From DASQQQ01 sp036390995 (GTDB taxonomy: Bacteria; Actinomycetota; UBA4738; HRBIN12): 5,631 nucleotides of DNA. Positions 1 to 5,631 of this stretch are shown piece after piece. The position numbers and the translations under genes were made by a program. The stretch spans positions 1-5,631 of the forward strand of contig DASWAT010000216.1 in NCBI GenBank assembly GCA_036390995.1, read 5' to 3'. How positions within the stretch are numbered: the stretch's first letter is position 1; each line of letters starts with the position of its first letter. The notes beneath the pieces were generated by a model. It had not been told where the DNA came from. It made no database searches and worked only from the letters and a program-made list of their open reading frames with translations.

Positions 1-1
1 C

Positions 2-1111
2 ATCTGGGTGCGGGTCGGGCTGTTCGCGCTCGGGCTGGTCGGCGTCGGTCTGTTCACGCCGCTTCGCCCGGTGTCCGTGCCCGGGTGGCCGGCGCATCCG
101 TTCCCCGATCCGGGCTGGCACAACGTCTTCACGTCGTGGGAACGCTTCGACGGACTGTGGTTCCTGCGGATCGCCGCCGACGGCTACCGAGCCAGCGACG
201 GCAGCGCGGCGTTCTTCCCCCTGTATCCACTGGCGATCCGGGCCGTCTCGTGGCTGATCGGTGGCCACCCGTTCGCGGCGTCGCTCCTGGTCTCGAACGC
301 TGCCTTCGCCGGAGCCCTCTGCGTCCTCTACACGCTGACCGCTGCCGAACGCTCCGAGGAGACCGCGCGCCGGGCCGTGTTGTTCCTGGCGACGTTTCCG
401 ACGGCCTTCTTCTTCTTCGCGCCGTACAGCGAGTCACTGTTCCTCCTCCTCGTCCTCGTGGCCTTCTGGGGAGCGCGCTCGCGACGGTGGGGAGTTGCCG
501 GGGTCGCGGGGATGCTCGCCACCCTGACCCGCAACGTGGGCGTGGTGCTGGCCCTCGCCCTCGCGGTGGAGGCGATCCACCGGTGGCGAGAGGACGGCGG
601 ATCGATCGTCCCCGGGCTGGCGGCAGGAGTCGCCTCCGGTCTCGGCACGTTGATGTACCTCGCCTACTGGGGGATCCACGCCGGGCGGTGGCTGGCGCCG
701 ATCCGACAGCAGGTGAACTGGCAACGAACCTTCGCGTGGCCGTGGACCACGATGATCGACGGGACGCGGTTCGCGTTCCGTTACGTGGGGGACACGAACG
801 GCGGATACTGGACCATCGACTGGCTCCTCACACTCCTGGTCCTCGCGCTCTCTGTGTACGCGGTGTTCAGGTACCGGCCCTCGTATCTCGTGTACCTATG
901 GGGGTCCCTGCTGGTACCGCTCTTCTACATCTTCCCCGGGAGACCGCTGATGTCGATGCCCCGCTTCGTCCTCCCGCTGTTCCCCGCGTTCTGGGCGATG
1001 GCCGAGGCCTCCGAGCGGCGCCCCCTCACCCGGACGGCGGTCGCGGCCGTGGGGGCCGCCGGCCTCGGAGTGCTCACGCTGCTGTTCGTGAACTGGTACT
1101 ACATCTTCTGA
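2..1111 (+). CDS. PIG-V-like polytopic mannosyltransferase (GT-C fold), 5' partial
   Basis: Integral membrane glycosyltransferase that probably transfers mannose from a polyprenyl-phosphate donor to an envelope lipid or protein on the outer face of the membrane. The reading frame is open to the window edge, so the GTG at 8 need not be the start and a short N-terminus is probably missing. Counting from that GTG (367 residues), a first span is followed by the loop WERFDGLW (44-51), where Asp48 sits at the catalytic acidic position of GT-C enzymes. Further PIG-V-like signatures are FFPLYPL (69-75), PTAFFFFAPYSES (131-143), LTRN (173-176) and SMPRF before a late span (316-320). Hydrophobic segments recur through to the C-terminus, which ends in NWYYIF. 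The family call rests on remembered motif patterns of the Mannosyl_trans2/PIG-V group. The acceptor cannot be read from sequence. The next gene starts 66 bases downstream on the same strand, so co-transcription is possible. Confidence 0.8.
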   Translation: MWVRVGLFALGLVGVGLFTPLRPVSVPGWPAHPFPDPGWHNVFTSWERFDGLWFLRIAADGYRASDGSAAFFPLYPLAIRAVSWLIGGHPFAASLLVSNAAFAGALCVLYTLTAAERSEETARRAVLFLATFPTAFFFFAPYSESLFLLLVLVAFWGARSRRWGVAGVAGMLATLTRNVGVVLALALAVEAIHRWREDGGSIVPGLAAGVASGLGTLMYLAYWGIHAGRWLAPIRQQVNWQRTFAWPWTTMIDGTRFAFRYVGDTNGGYWTIDWLLTLLVLALSVYAVFRYRPSYLVYLWGSLLVPLFYIFPGRPLMSMPRFVLPLFPAFWAMAEASERRPLTRTAVAAVGAAGLGVLTLLFVNWYYIF

Positions 1112-1128
1112 TGGAGGATGCCGACATA

Positions 1129-1134
1129 TAGGAT
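1129..1134 (+). promoter_or_regulatory. Possible -10 element for the response regulator gene
   Basis: TAGGAT fits the actinobacterial housekeeping -10 pattern TANNNT and lies in the short gap after the glycosyltransferase stop. Transcription would start near 1141, leaving a leader of about 37 bases before the GTG start. At a 17-base spacing the -35 position reads TTCTGA, only three of six matches to TTGACA, so the promoter is weakly supported. If real, the regulator and kinase could be expressed separately from the upstream gene. The element also lies inside the alternative longer frame starting at 1118, which argues mildly against that start. Confidence 0.3.
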
Positions 1135-1165
1135 GAGCCCGGTGGGCACGGACGCCGGAGAGCCC

Positions 1166-1171
1166 AAGGAG
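1166..1171 (+). promoter_or_regulatory. Ribosome binding site that decides the response regulator start
   Basis: AAGGAG is a near-ideal Shine-Dalgarno sequence placed six bases before the GTG at 1178. The in-frame ATG at 1118 has a GGAGG immediately abutting it with no spacer, and the in-frame ATG at 1133 has only AGG beside it. The position favours translation from GTG 1178. Confidence 0.7.
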
Positions 1172-1177
1172 CCTGGG

Positions 1178-1816
1178 GTGACCATACGGGTAGCCATCGC
1201 GGACGATCACTCGCTCGTCCGCCAAGGTCTCCGCCGCTACCTCGACATGGCCGACGGCATCGAGGTGGTGGGCGAGGCGTCGAACGGGATCGAGCTCGTC
1301 GATCTCATCGGCAAGGAGAAGCCCGACATCGCGCTGGTCGACATCCGGATGCCCGAGATGGACGGGCTGGAGGCCGCCCGGCACATCCGGGACCAGTTCC
1401 CTGGCGTCGGCGTCATCATGTTGACCGCGTACGACGACCGGCAGTTCGTGGTGGAAGCGGTCCGCTCCGGCGCCCGGGGGTACGTGCTGAAGGCGCGGGA
1501 CGCCGAGCACCTGATCCAGACGGTCAGGTTGGTGGCCGGCGGCAACATGGTGATCGACCCGCAACTCGTGGTCGCCCTGGCGGAGGAGCTTTCGCAGGCG
1601 AAGGAGCGCGACCGGAGGGCCGAGACGCTCACGGCTCGCGAGATCGAGGTGCTGCAGCTGCTCGCGTTCGGTCACACGAACCGCGACATCGCAGAGCGCC
1701 TGTACATCTCGCCCGACACGGTGAAGACCCACCTCGAGCACATCTTCGAGAAGCTTGGGGCCTCGGACCGCACGGCCGCCGTCGCAGAAGCGCTTCGGCG
1801 CCGGCTGATCGAGTAG
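1178..1816 (+). CDS. NarL/FixJ-family two-component response regulator
   Basis: Cytoplasmic DNA-binding response regulator of 212 residues, a normal length for the family. The receiver domain (about 1-120) begins MTIRVAIADDH, with the acidic pocket at Asp9-Asp10. The phospho-acceptor is Asp55 in LVDIRMPEMDG, the switch Thr is Thr83 in MLTAYD, and the conserved Lys is Lys105 in GYVLKA. After a linker, a LuxR-type helix-turn-helix occupies about 151-212, opening LTAREIEVL and containing the recognition segment ISPDTVKTHLEHIFEKLGA. All residues needed for phosphorylation and DNA binding are present. The GTG start is chosen for its AAGGAG site and because the protein then starts right at the first receiver strand. 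Starting at ATG 1118 would add 20 Gly/Pro/Glu-rich residues with no domain role. The histidine kinase follows on the same strand and is the likely phospho-donor. Members such as LiaR, VraR and DegU are similar in layout, but no specific orthologue can be named. Confidence 0.93.
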   Translation: MTIRVAIADDHSLVRQGLRRYLDMADGIEVVGEASNGIELVDLIGKEKPDIALVDIRMPEMDGLEAARHIRDQFPGVGVIMLTAYDDRQFVVEAVRSGARGYVLKARDAEHLIQTVRLVAGGNMVIDPQLVVALAEELSQAKERDRRAETLTAREIEVLQLLAFGHTNRDIAERLYISPDTVKTHLEHIFEKLGASDRTAAVAEALRRRLIE

Positions 1817-1891
1817 CGGCCGGGTCCTCGCCCGTCGCTGGGGCAGGCGTCCCCTCTCTGGCGTAGGTCCTTCGGCTGCCGCCGACCCCTT

Positions 1892-1939
1892 CCGGGTGAT
1901 GGAGTCGGAGGGCTCCGCGAGGCATCATGAGAGACCCGG
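1892..1939 (+). promoter_or_regulatory. Possible structured leader before the histidine kinase
   Basis: The 124 bases between the regulator stop and the chosen kinase start contain no further gene. Next to the start, CCGGGT (1892-1897) can pair with ACCCGG (1934-1939), GATG (1898-1901) with CATC (1923-1926), and CGGAG (1906-1910) with CTCCG (1913-1917). The SD-like GAGAGA (1929-1934) would lie mostly in the bulge. A smaller inverted repeat, TCGGC-TGCC-GCCGA, lies at 1872-1885. GC-rich DNA forms such pairings readily, so this is only a candidate. If the kinase begins at GTG 1896 or ATG 1899 instead, most of this stretch is coding. Confidence 0.2.
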
Positions 1940-1940
1940 G

Positions 1941-4082
1941 ATGAACGACACGTCGAACCGATCGCAGGGGCGGAGCGCCTGGTCGACCTCCATCGCCCTC
2001 CTGCTGGTGATGGGCATCGTCACCGGCTTCTATCTCATCGCCCAGGCACGCATCCGTTCGACGGTGGGCCTGTCGAACGCGCTCGTGGCCGGAGCATGCG
2101 TCCTCTCGATCCTCGCGCTCCTCCACGCTCGGCGCGAGGCATCGGTCTGGCGGAGCCTGCGGTTCCTGCTGGCCGGCGTCGCCGCCATCGCCGCGGCGAA
2201 CGTGTGGTTCTGGTGGGCCGACGTACAGGGGTCCGTGCGGTTCGGGCCCAGCGCGAACGACGCCCTGTTCCTGCTTGCCGCGGCGCTGTTCTGGATCCCC
2301 GTCCAGATCGAGTACGCGCATCACTTCCGCAAGGACGACCGGCGCGAGATCGCCGCCGACGTGGCCCTGATCTCGGCAGCTCTCGGCACCATCCTCTACC
2401 TATTGGTAAGACCCGAAGACGCCGGGCTCACGCCCTCGCTCTCGAGCGCGGTCTTCGCCTTCATCGCCGCCACATCGTTCTCGTCGTACGGCGCCCTCGC
2501 CCTGTGGGTCCCCTCTGTGGCGCACGTCGGCCAGTTCGCCGCGGTCGGCGCCTTCTCCAGCGCGCTGATGGCCTTCGCCACCCAGTGGGTGCGGGGCGCG
2601 TACCAGCCCGGCATGGTCACGGTGGACCTGCCGCTGGCCCTCGGAGCGCTCGGCCTGGCCGCGGTGGTGACGTTGGCGCCGAGGCGGGCAGAGATCGAGG
2701 AGGCAGCGAGAACGATCGCCCAGCCGACCAGGTACGGGCGGGCGCTGCTCACGACGGTCTCGGTCGCGGCCGCGTGCACGGCACTCGGGCTGGTGGCCGG
2801 CTCGGAGATCCGCGGGGAGGTCGGGAGCCTCCACGCCAGCGCGTTGATCTGGCTGCTCGGCGCCGCGGTGGCCGTGCGGATCCTCGTGAACCAGCTCCGC
2901 AGCACGCAGGCGGCCCAGTCCGCCCGAGATGCCCTGGACCAGAAAGAGATCGCCCTCCTGGAGACCGACAAGGCCCTGGCCCGCTTGCAGCGCGCGAACG
3001 AGACGCTCCGGGAATCCGAGGAGCGCCTCCGCCTCGTGTTCGAGGCGGCGGTGGACGGGATCGTGGAGCTCGACGATCGCGACCTGATCGTCCGGGCGAA
3101 CGAGGCCTTCAGCCAGATGCTCGAGCTCCCGCAGAGCATGGTGGAGGGCCAGCCGTGGGCCGCACTCGCTCCCGTGATCCAGGCCGACGAGTCCTTCGCA
3201 ACCCTCCCGCAGACCGGACAGGGCACGCTGCTGCGCGAGGGCCAGGCCATCTACCTGGAGGCCCGCACGTCGGACATCCCGGGCGACCCGCCGCGGCGCC
3301 TCCTCCTGGTCCGCGATGTCACCGCCGCGCGCGTCGCCGACCAGACGATCCGCTCGCTCTTCAAGTTCCTGCAGGACCGCGACGAGGACCGGACGCGGAT
3401 CATGCGGCGAACGAACGCTGCGATCGAGGGCGAACGCAACCGCATCGCGCGTGACCTGCACGATGGTCCCGTCCAAGGGGTGTCGGCGGCCTCGCTGTCG
3501 CTCGAGGCCGTGCTGCTGATGCTGAAGGCCGGAGAGATGCGGGAGGGTATCGAGGTCCTCACGAAGGTTCGTCAGGAGCTCGCCGAGGAAGCCGACAACC
3601 TCCGGCGGCTCATGGCCGGCCTGCGGCCGCCGCTGCTCGAGGAGCGTGGTCTCGTCCCGGCGCTCCGCGAGAACCTGGAGAAGTTCGGCCACGAGAACGG
3701 GATCGAGACGGTGTTCTCCGCCAACGGCGTGACGGACGTCCCCCAGGACCTCGAGACGCTCGCCTACCGGATCGTCCAGGAGGCGCTGTCGAACGCCGGC
3801 AAACACTCGAAGGCGGATCGGATCACGGTGACGGTCGAGGCGCTCGGCGGGCAACTCCGCATCGAGGTGGCGGACAATGGCGCGGGGTTCGAGTCCGCGA
3901 AGGCCCGCGAGTTCCTCCGCTTGGGACGGGTCGGACTGGCCTCGATGCGCGAGCGGGTCGAGCTGGCCAACGGCACCTTCATGGTGCACTCCACCCCCGG
4001 CAAGGGGACCACCGTGCTCGCCACGCTCCCCTTGGAGTCGGTTCCGGCCCCGCGCGAGTTCGCGGTCAACGAGGCTTTCTAG
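1941..4082 (+). CDS. Membrane sensor histidine kinase (about 10 TM - PAS - HisKA_3 - HATPase)
   Basis: NarL-partner histidine kinase of 713 residues from ATG 1941. About ten hydrophobic spans fill residues 18-317 with only short loops. A coiled-coil linker (318-360) leads to one PAS domain (about 360-468, from ERLRLVFEAAVDGIVELDD to RDVTAAR). The HisKA_3 domain has the phospho-acceptor His507 in RDLHDGPVQ. Asp508 and Gln512 form the DxxxQ signature linked to phosphatase activity in this family, so both kinase and phosphatase action are expected. The HATPase has N-box Asn618 (EALSNAGKH), G1 DNGAGF (645-650) and a second glycine motif, GRVGLASMRERV, near 662. Start: ATG 1941 follows an SD-like GAGAGA and leaves a short tail before span 1. 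GTG 1896 or ATG 1899 would add 14-15 residues without a visible binding site. The regulator lies just upstream. The last 17 bases overlap the convergent PBP gene. No large extracellular domain is visible, suggesting a membrane-borne signal. Confidence 0.92.
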   Translation: MNDTSNRSQGRSAWSTSIALLLVMGIVTGFYLIAQARIRSTVGLSNALVAGACVLSILALLHARREASVWRSLRFLLAGVAAIAAANVWFWWADVQGSVRFGPSANDALFLLAAALFWIPVQIEYAHHFRKDDRREIAADVALISAALGTILYLLVRPEDAGLTPSLSSAVFAFIAATSFSSYGALALWVPSVAHVGQFAAVGAFSSALMAFATQWVRGAYQPGMVTVDLPLALGALGLAAVVTLAPRRAEIEEAARTIAQPTRYGRALLTTVSVAAACTALGLVAGSEIRGEVGSLHASALIWLLGAAVAVRILVNQLRSTQAAQSARDALDQKEIALLETDKALARLQRANETLRESEERLRLVFEAAVDGIVELDDRDLIVRANEAFSQMLELPQSMVEGQPWAALAPVIQADESFATLPQTGQGTLLREGQAIYLEARTSDIPGDPPRRLLLVRDVTAARVADQTIRSLFKFLQDRDEDRTRIMRRTNAAIEGERNRIARDLHDGPVQGVSAASLSLEAVLLMLKAGEMREGIEVLTKVRQELAEEADNLRRLMAGLRPPLLEERGLVPALRENLEKFGHENGIETVFSANGVTDVPQDLETLAYRIVQEALSNAGKHSKADRITVTVEALGGQLRIEVADNGAGFESAKAREFLRLGRVGLASMRERVELANGTFMVHSTPGKGTTVLATLPLESVPAPREFAVNEAF

Positions 4083-5631
4083 CGGCTCCCAGCGAGGTGG
4101 GGGTCGGCGGCGGCGTCGAGGTGGCCGGCGGGCTCGGCGATCCGGACGGGGTGGGCGATCCGGACGGAGTCGGGCTGGTCGATGGGCTCGGGGACGGGCT
4201 CGGGCTCTCCGAGGGGGTGGGACTCGGCGTCGGGGTCGGGGACGGCGCCGGTGCGGGCGGCGGCGTGGCCGGGCCCTTCGTGTAGCCCGCGAACGACGGC
4301 GACGTGAAATCGCGTACCGGCATGTTCTCGGTCGCCGTGGCCATGAAGTCGTGCCAGATCAGCGCTGGGAGCGTGCCCCCGTAGACGGCCGGGAAGCCCT
4401 CGACATCGACGAGCGGGATCTCCCCCTGCGGGTAACCCACCCACACGCACGTCGCGAGCTGCGGCACGTAGCCGCAGAACCACGCGTCCACGTAGCTCTG
4501 AGCCGTCCCGGTCTTGCCGGCGGCAGGCCGGCCGATCTGGGCGTTCGTGCCGGTTCCGCCCGAGATCACACCCCGCAGGGCGTAGGTGACCAGGTCGGCG
4601 TCGTTCGGGTCCACGGCCCGTCTGCCTTTCTGGGAGTTCCGGAAGTCGACGTGGCCGCTCGCATCGGTGACCTGGCGCACGGGGGTCGCCCGCCGGTACG
4701 TCCCCCGCGCGGCCAGCGTGGCGTACGCGTTCGCCATCTCCAGCGGGTTGACCGACTGGGTCCCGAGCGTGATCGAGCACACCGACTCGAGCGGGGAACG
4801 GATGCCCATGCGATGGGCCACGTCCACCACGCGGTCGGGACCGACCAGCGAGACGAGCTGCGCGAACACCGTGTTCACGGAGTATGCGGTGGCCTGCGCG
4901 AGGCTGAACGTGCCGCTCTCCTCGTCGCTGGCGTTCGACAGCGTCCAGGGCTTGCCGTCCGTGTAGCAGCGGGGATCCGGGATCGTGAGGCTGCCCGGCC
5001 CGTACCAGCGCGAGCTGAGCGAGACGCCGTCCTCCATCGCGGCGGCCAGCGTGAACGGTTTGAACGCGGAGCCGGCCTGCCGGCCCGTGCCGCCGTAGCC
5101 CTTCGCCCCCGAGAGCGCCAGGTTCACCTGAGACTTGCCGAAGTCGCTGCCGCCGTACATCGCACGGACCTCGCCGGTGGCCGGATCGATCGCGACCAGC
5201 GCGGCCTCGGGGTCGCCCGGCGTGTCCAGGCGCCCGGCCACGGCCGCCTCGGCGGCGCGCTGCATCCGGTCGTCCAGCGTGGTCTCGACGCGGAGCCCAC
5301 CGCCGAAGACCTGCGCCTCGTCGTACTTGGCGATCAGGGTGCGCCGTGTGTAGTCGAGGAAGTAGCCGAGCTTGGGAGGGAACGAGATGCCGGACGTGCC
5401 GCCGGCGGTCTTCACCTTCAGCTGCTTCAGGGCATCGGCACGAGCCTGCGTGATGTCCCCGAGCTGCGCCATCCGGTCGAGCACGTAGTTCCGGCGCACG
5501 ACGGCGTTGCCGGGATCCACGATGGGGTCGAAGTAGGACGGGTTCGTGATGAGTCCGGCGAGCGTGGCGGACTGCAGCAGCGTGAGATCTTGCGCGTGGA
5601 CCCCGAAGTACGTCTCCGCCGCGGCCTCCAC
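4066..5631 (-). CDS. Class A penicillin-binding protein (GT51-transpeptidase), 5' partial
   Basis: Bifunctional peptidoglycan synthase acting outside the cytoplasmic membrane. The visible 521 residues run in from the right edge; the membrane anchor and most of the GT51 domain, with its catalytic glutamates, lie outside. What remains starts VEAAAETYFG and includes the late GT51 motif RRNYVLDRM (46-54). After a linker, the transpeptidase domain (from about 142) has the nucleophile Ser188 in SAFK with Lys191, the SVN motif (Ser251-Asn253) and KTGT at 373-376, so it looks intact. Four cysteines (222, 285, 386, 394) lie in this domain. From about residue 454 the protein becomes a Pro/Ser/Thr tail of roughly 60 residues, ending LGAARKPR. 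No PASTA repeat is seen. A Pro-rich tail recalls mycobacterial PonA1, but orthology is not shown. The gene is convergent with the kinase and overlaps its end. The stop is TGA, complementary to 4066-4068. Confidence 0.93.
   Translation of the reverse strand: MEAAAETYFGVHAQDLTLLQSATLAGLITNPSYFDPIVDPGNAVVRRNYVLDRMAQLGDITQARADALKQLKVKTAGGTSGISFPPKLGYFLDYTRRTLIAKYDEAQVFGGGLRVETTLDDRMQRAAEAAVAGRLDTPGDPEAALVAIDPATGEVRAMYGGSDFGKSQVNLALSGAKGYGGTGRQAGSAFKPFTLAAAMEDGVSLSSRWYGPGSLTIPDPRCYTDGKPWTLSNASDEESGTFSLAQATAYSVNTVFAQLVSLVGPDRVVDVAHRMGIRSPLESVCSITLGTQSVNPLEMANAYATLAARGTYRRATPVRQVTDASGHVDFRNSQKGRRAVDPNDADLVTYALRGVISGGTGTNAQIGRPAAGKTGTAQSYVDAWFCGYVPQLATCVWVGYPQGEIPLVDVEGFPAVYGGTLPALIWHDFMATATENMPVRDFTSPSFAGYTKGPATPPPAPAPSPTPTPSPTPSESPSPSPSPSTSPTPSGSPTPSGSPSPPATSTPPPTPTSLGAARKPR
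4136..4171 (-). repeat. 18-bp tandem duplication inside the PBP tail
   Basis: Two adjacent 18-base copies (4136-4153 and 4154-4171 on the plus strand) share GGCGATCCGGACGG and differ at two of 18 positions. On the minus strand they encode two successive TPSGSP units. The unit is a multiple of three, so copy-number changes keep the frame. It looks like a recent slippage duplication. Confidence 0.85.
4184..4204 (+). other. Canonical G-quadruplex motif on the plus strand
   Basis: Four G-tracts at 4184-4186, 4190-4193, 4196-4198 and 4202-4204 are separated by loops of two to three bases, a textbook G3-N1-7 pattern. More tracts follow at 4213-4217, 4219-4221, 4232-4235 and 4238-4241, with one ten-base loop. 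The plus strand is the template for the PBP gene and the RNA-like strand for read-through from the kinase. The motif may be only a by-product of Pro-rich coding. Confidence 0.5.

Larger units (their letters stand above)
4096..4272 (-). repeat. Low-complexity Pro/Ser/Thr-coding tail of the PBP
   Basis: This stretch encodes residues 454 to about 512 of the visible PBP, almost only Pro, Ser, Thr, Ala and Gly in SP, TP and PP steps. The plus strand is strikingly G-rich because CCN, TCN and ACN codons lie on the minus strand. Such tails are usually disordered and may span or anchor in the wall; they can also carry O-glycans in actinobacteria. Its length probably varies between strains through repeat slippage. 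Confidence 0.8.

Noticed and set aside
85..1131. Second plus-strand frame overlapping the glycosyltransferase
   Set aside because: Arg/Pro-rich translation with no membrane spans, while the chosen frame shows clear membrane spans and PIG-V-like motifs.
1118..1177. N-terminal extension of the response regulator from ATG 1118
   Set aside because: GGAGG abuts the ATG without spacing, and the receiver domain begins right at GTG 1178, which has an ideal binding site.
896..1741. Minus-strand open frame of 281 codons across the glycosyltransferase end and the regulator
   Set aside because: It crosses two convincing genes on the other strand, has a His/Arg/Asp-rich composition typical of antisense shadows, and shows no motif.
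1840..1854. GGGG...CCCC inverted repeat after the regulator as a terminator
   Set aside because: Only four base pairs with a seven-base loop and no T-tract, which is common by chance in DNA this GC-rich.
2096..3454. Plus-strand open frame of 452 codons in another frame within the kinase
   Set aside because: Arg/Pro/Gly-rich shadow translation with no recognisable motif, wholly inside the kinase gene.
2400..3989. Antisense open frame of 529 codons opposite the kinase
   Set aside because: Its translation is rich in Arg, His, Gly, Pro and Leu with no domain, and the plus-strand frame carries a full set of kinase motifs. Long antisense frames are expected where the third codon position is nearly always G or C.
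4097..4285. Small Gly/Val/Asp-rich plus-strand frame of 62 codons after the kinase, resembling a glycine-repeat protein
   Set aside because: It is the mirror of the Pro/Ser/Thr-coding PBP tail. Its repeats follow from that coding, and it has no convincing start signal.
4079..4780. Second minus-strand frame of 233 codons within the PBP gene
   Set aside because: Shadow of the PBP frame, which has all three transpeptidase motifs. The alternative has Arg/Gly/Pro-rich composition and no motif.

Overview
The window is dense, high-GC bacterial chromosome. Coding starts include GTG, third codon positions are strongly G/C, and the secreted protein has a long Pro/Ser/Thr tail. This fits a member of the Actinomycetota, probably from a little-cultured lineage; a high-GC Chloroflexota relative cannot be excluded. 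I see no mobile element, CRISPR array, tRNA or rRNA, and no sign of recent transfer. The longest stretch without a gene is about 125 bases.

Layout: (1) 2-1111, plus strand: a polytopic PIG-V-like mannosyltransferase of the GT-C fold, cut at its 5' end by the window edge. (2) 1178-1816, plus strand: a NarL/FixJ-type response regulator with a clear Shine-Dalgarno that places its start at a GTG inside a longer open frame. (3) 1941-4082, plus strand: its likely partner, a histidine kinase with about ten membrane spans, one PAS domain, a HisKA_3 domain carrying the DxxxQ phosphatase signature, and an HATPase domain. (4) 4066-5631, minus strand: the C-terminal part of a class A penicillin-binding protein (end of the glycosyltransferase domain plus the whole transpeptidase domain), convergent with the kinase. 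Its start lies beyond the right edge.

The regulator and kinase form a two-component system. The kinase has little sequence outside the membrane, so it probably senses something in or at the membrane. The genes on either side make or modify the cell envelope (lipid-linked mannosyl transfer and peptidoglycan polymerisation). That makes an envelope-stress or envelope-state role plausible, but only by context. The kinase and PBP genes overlap tail to tail by 17 bases, and no conventional terminator is visible between them. The PBP tail coding region carries an 18-bp tandem duplication and, on the opposite strand, a canonical G-quadruplex motif.

Nothing here is clearly a new system. The most interesting items are the uncharacterised ten-span sensor domain, the overlapping convergent 3' ends with G-quadruplex potential, and the possible structured leader with a five-codon mini-ORF in front of the kinase.
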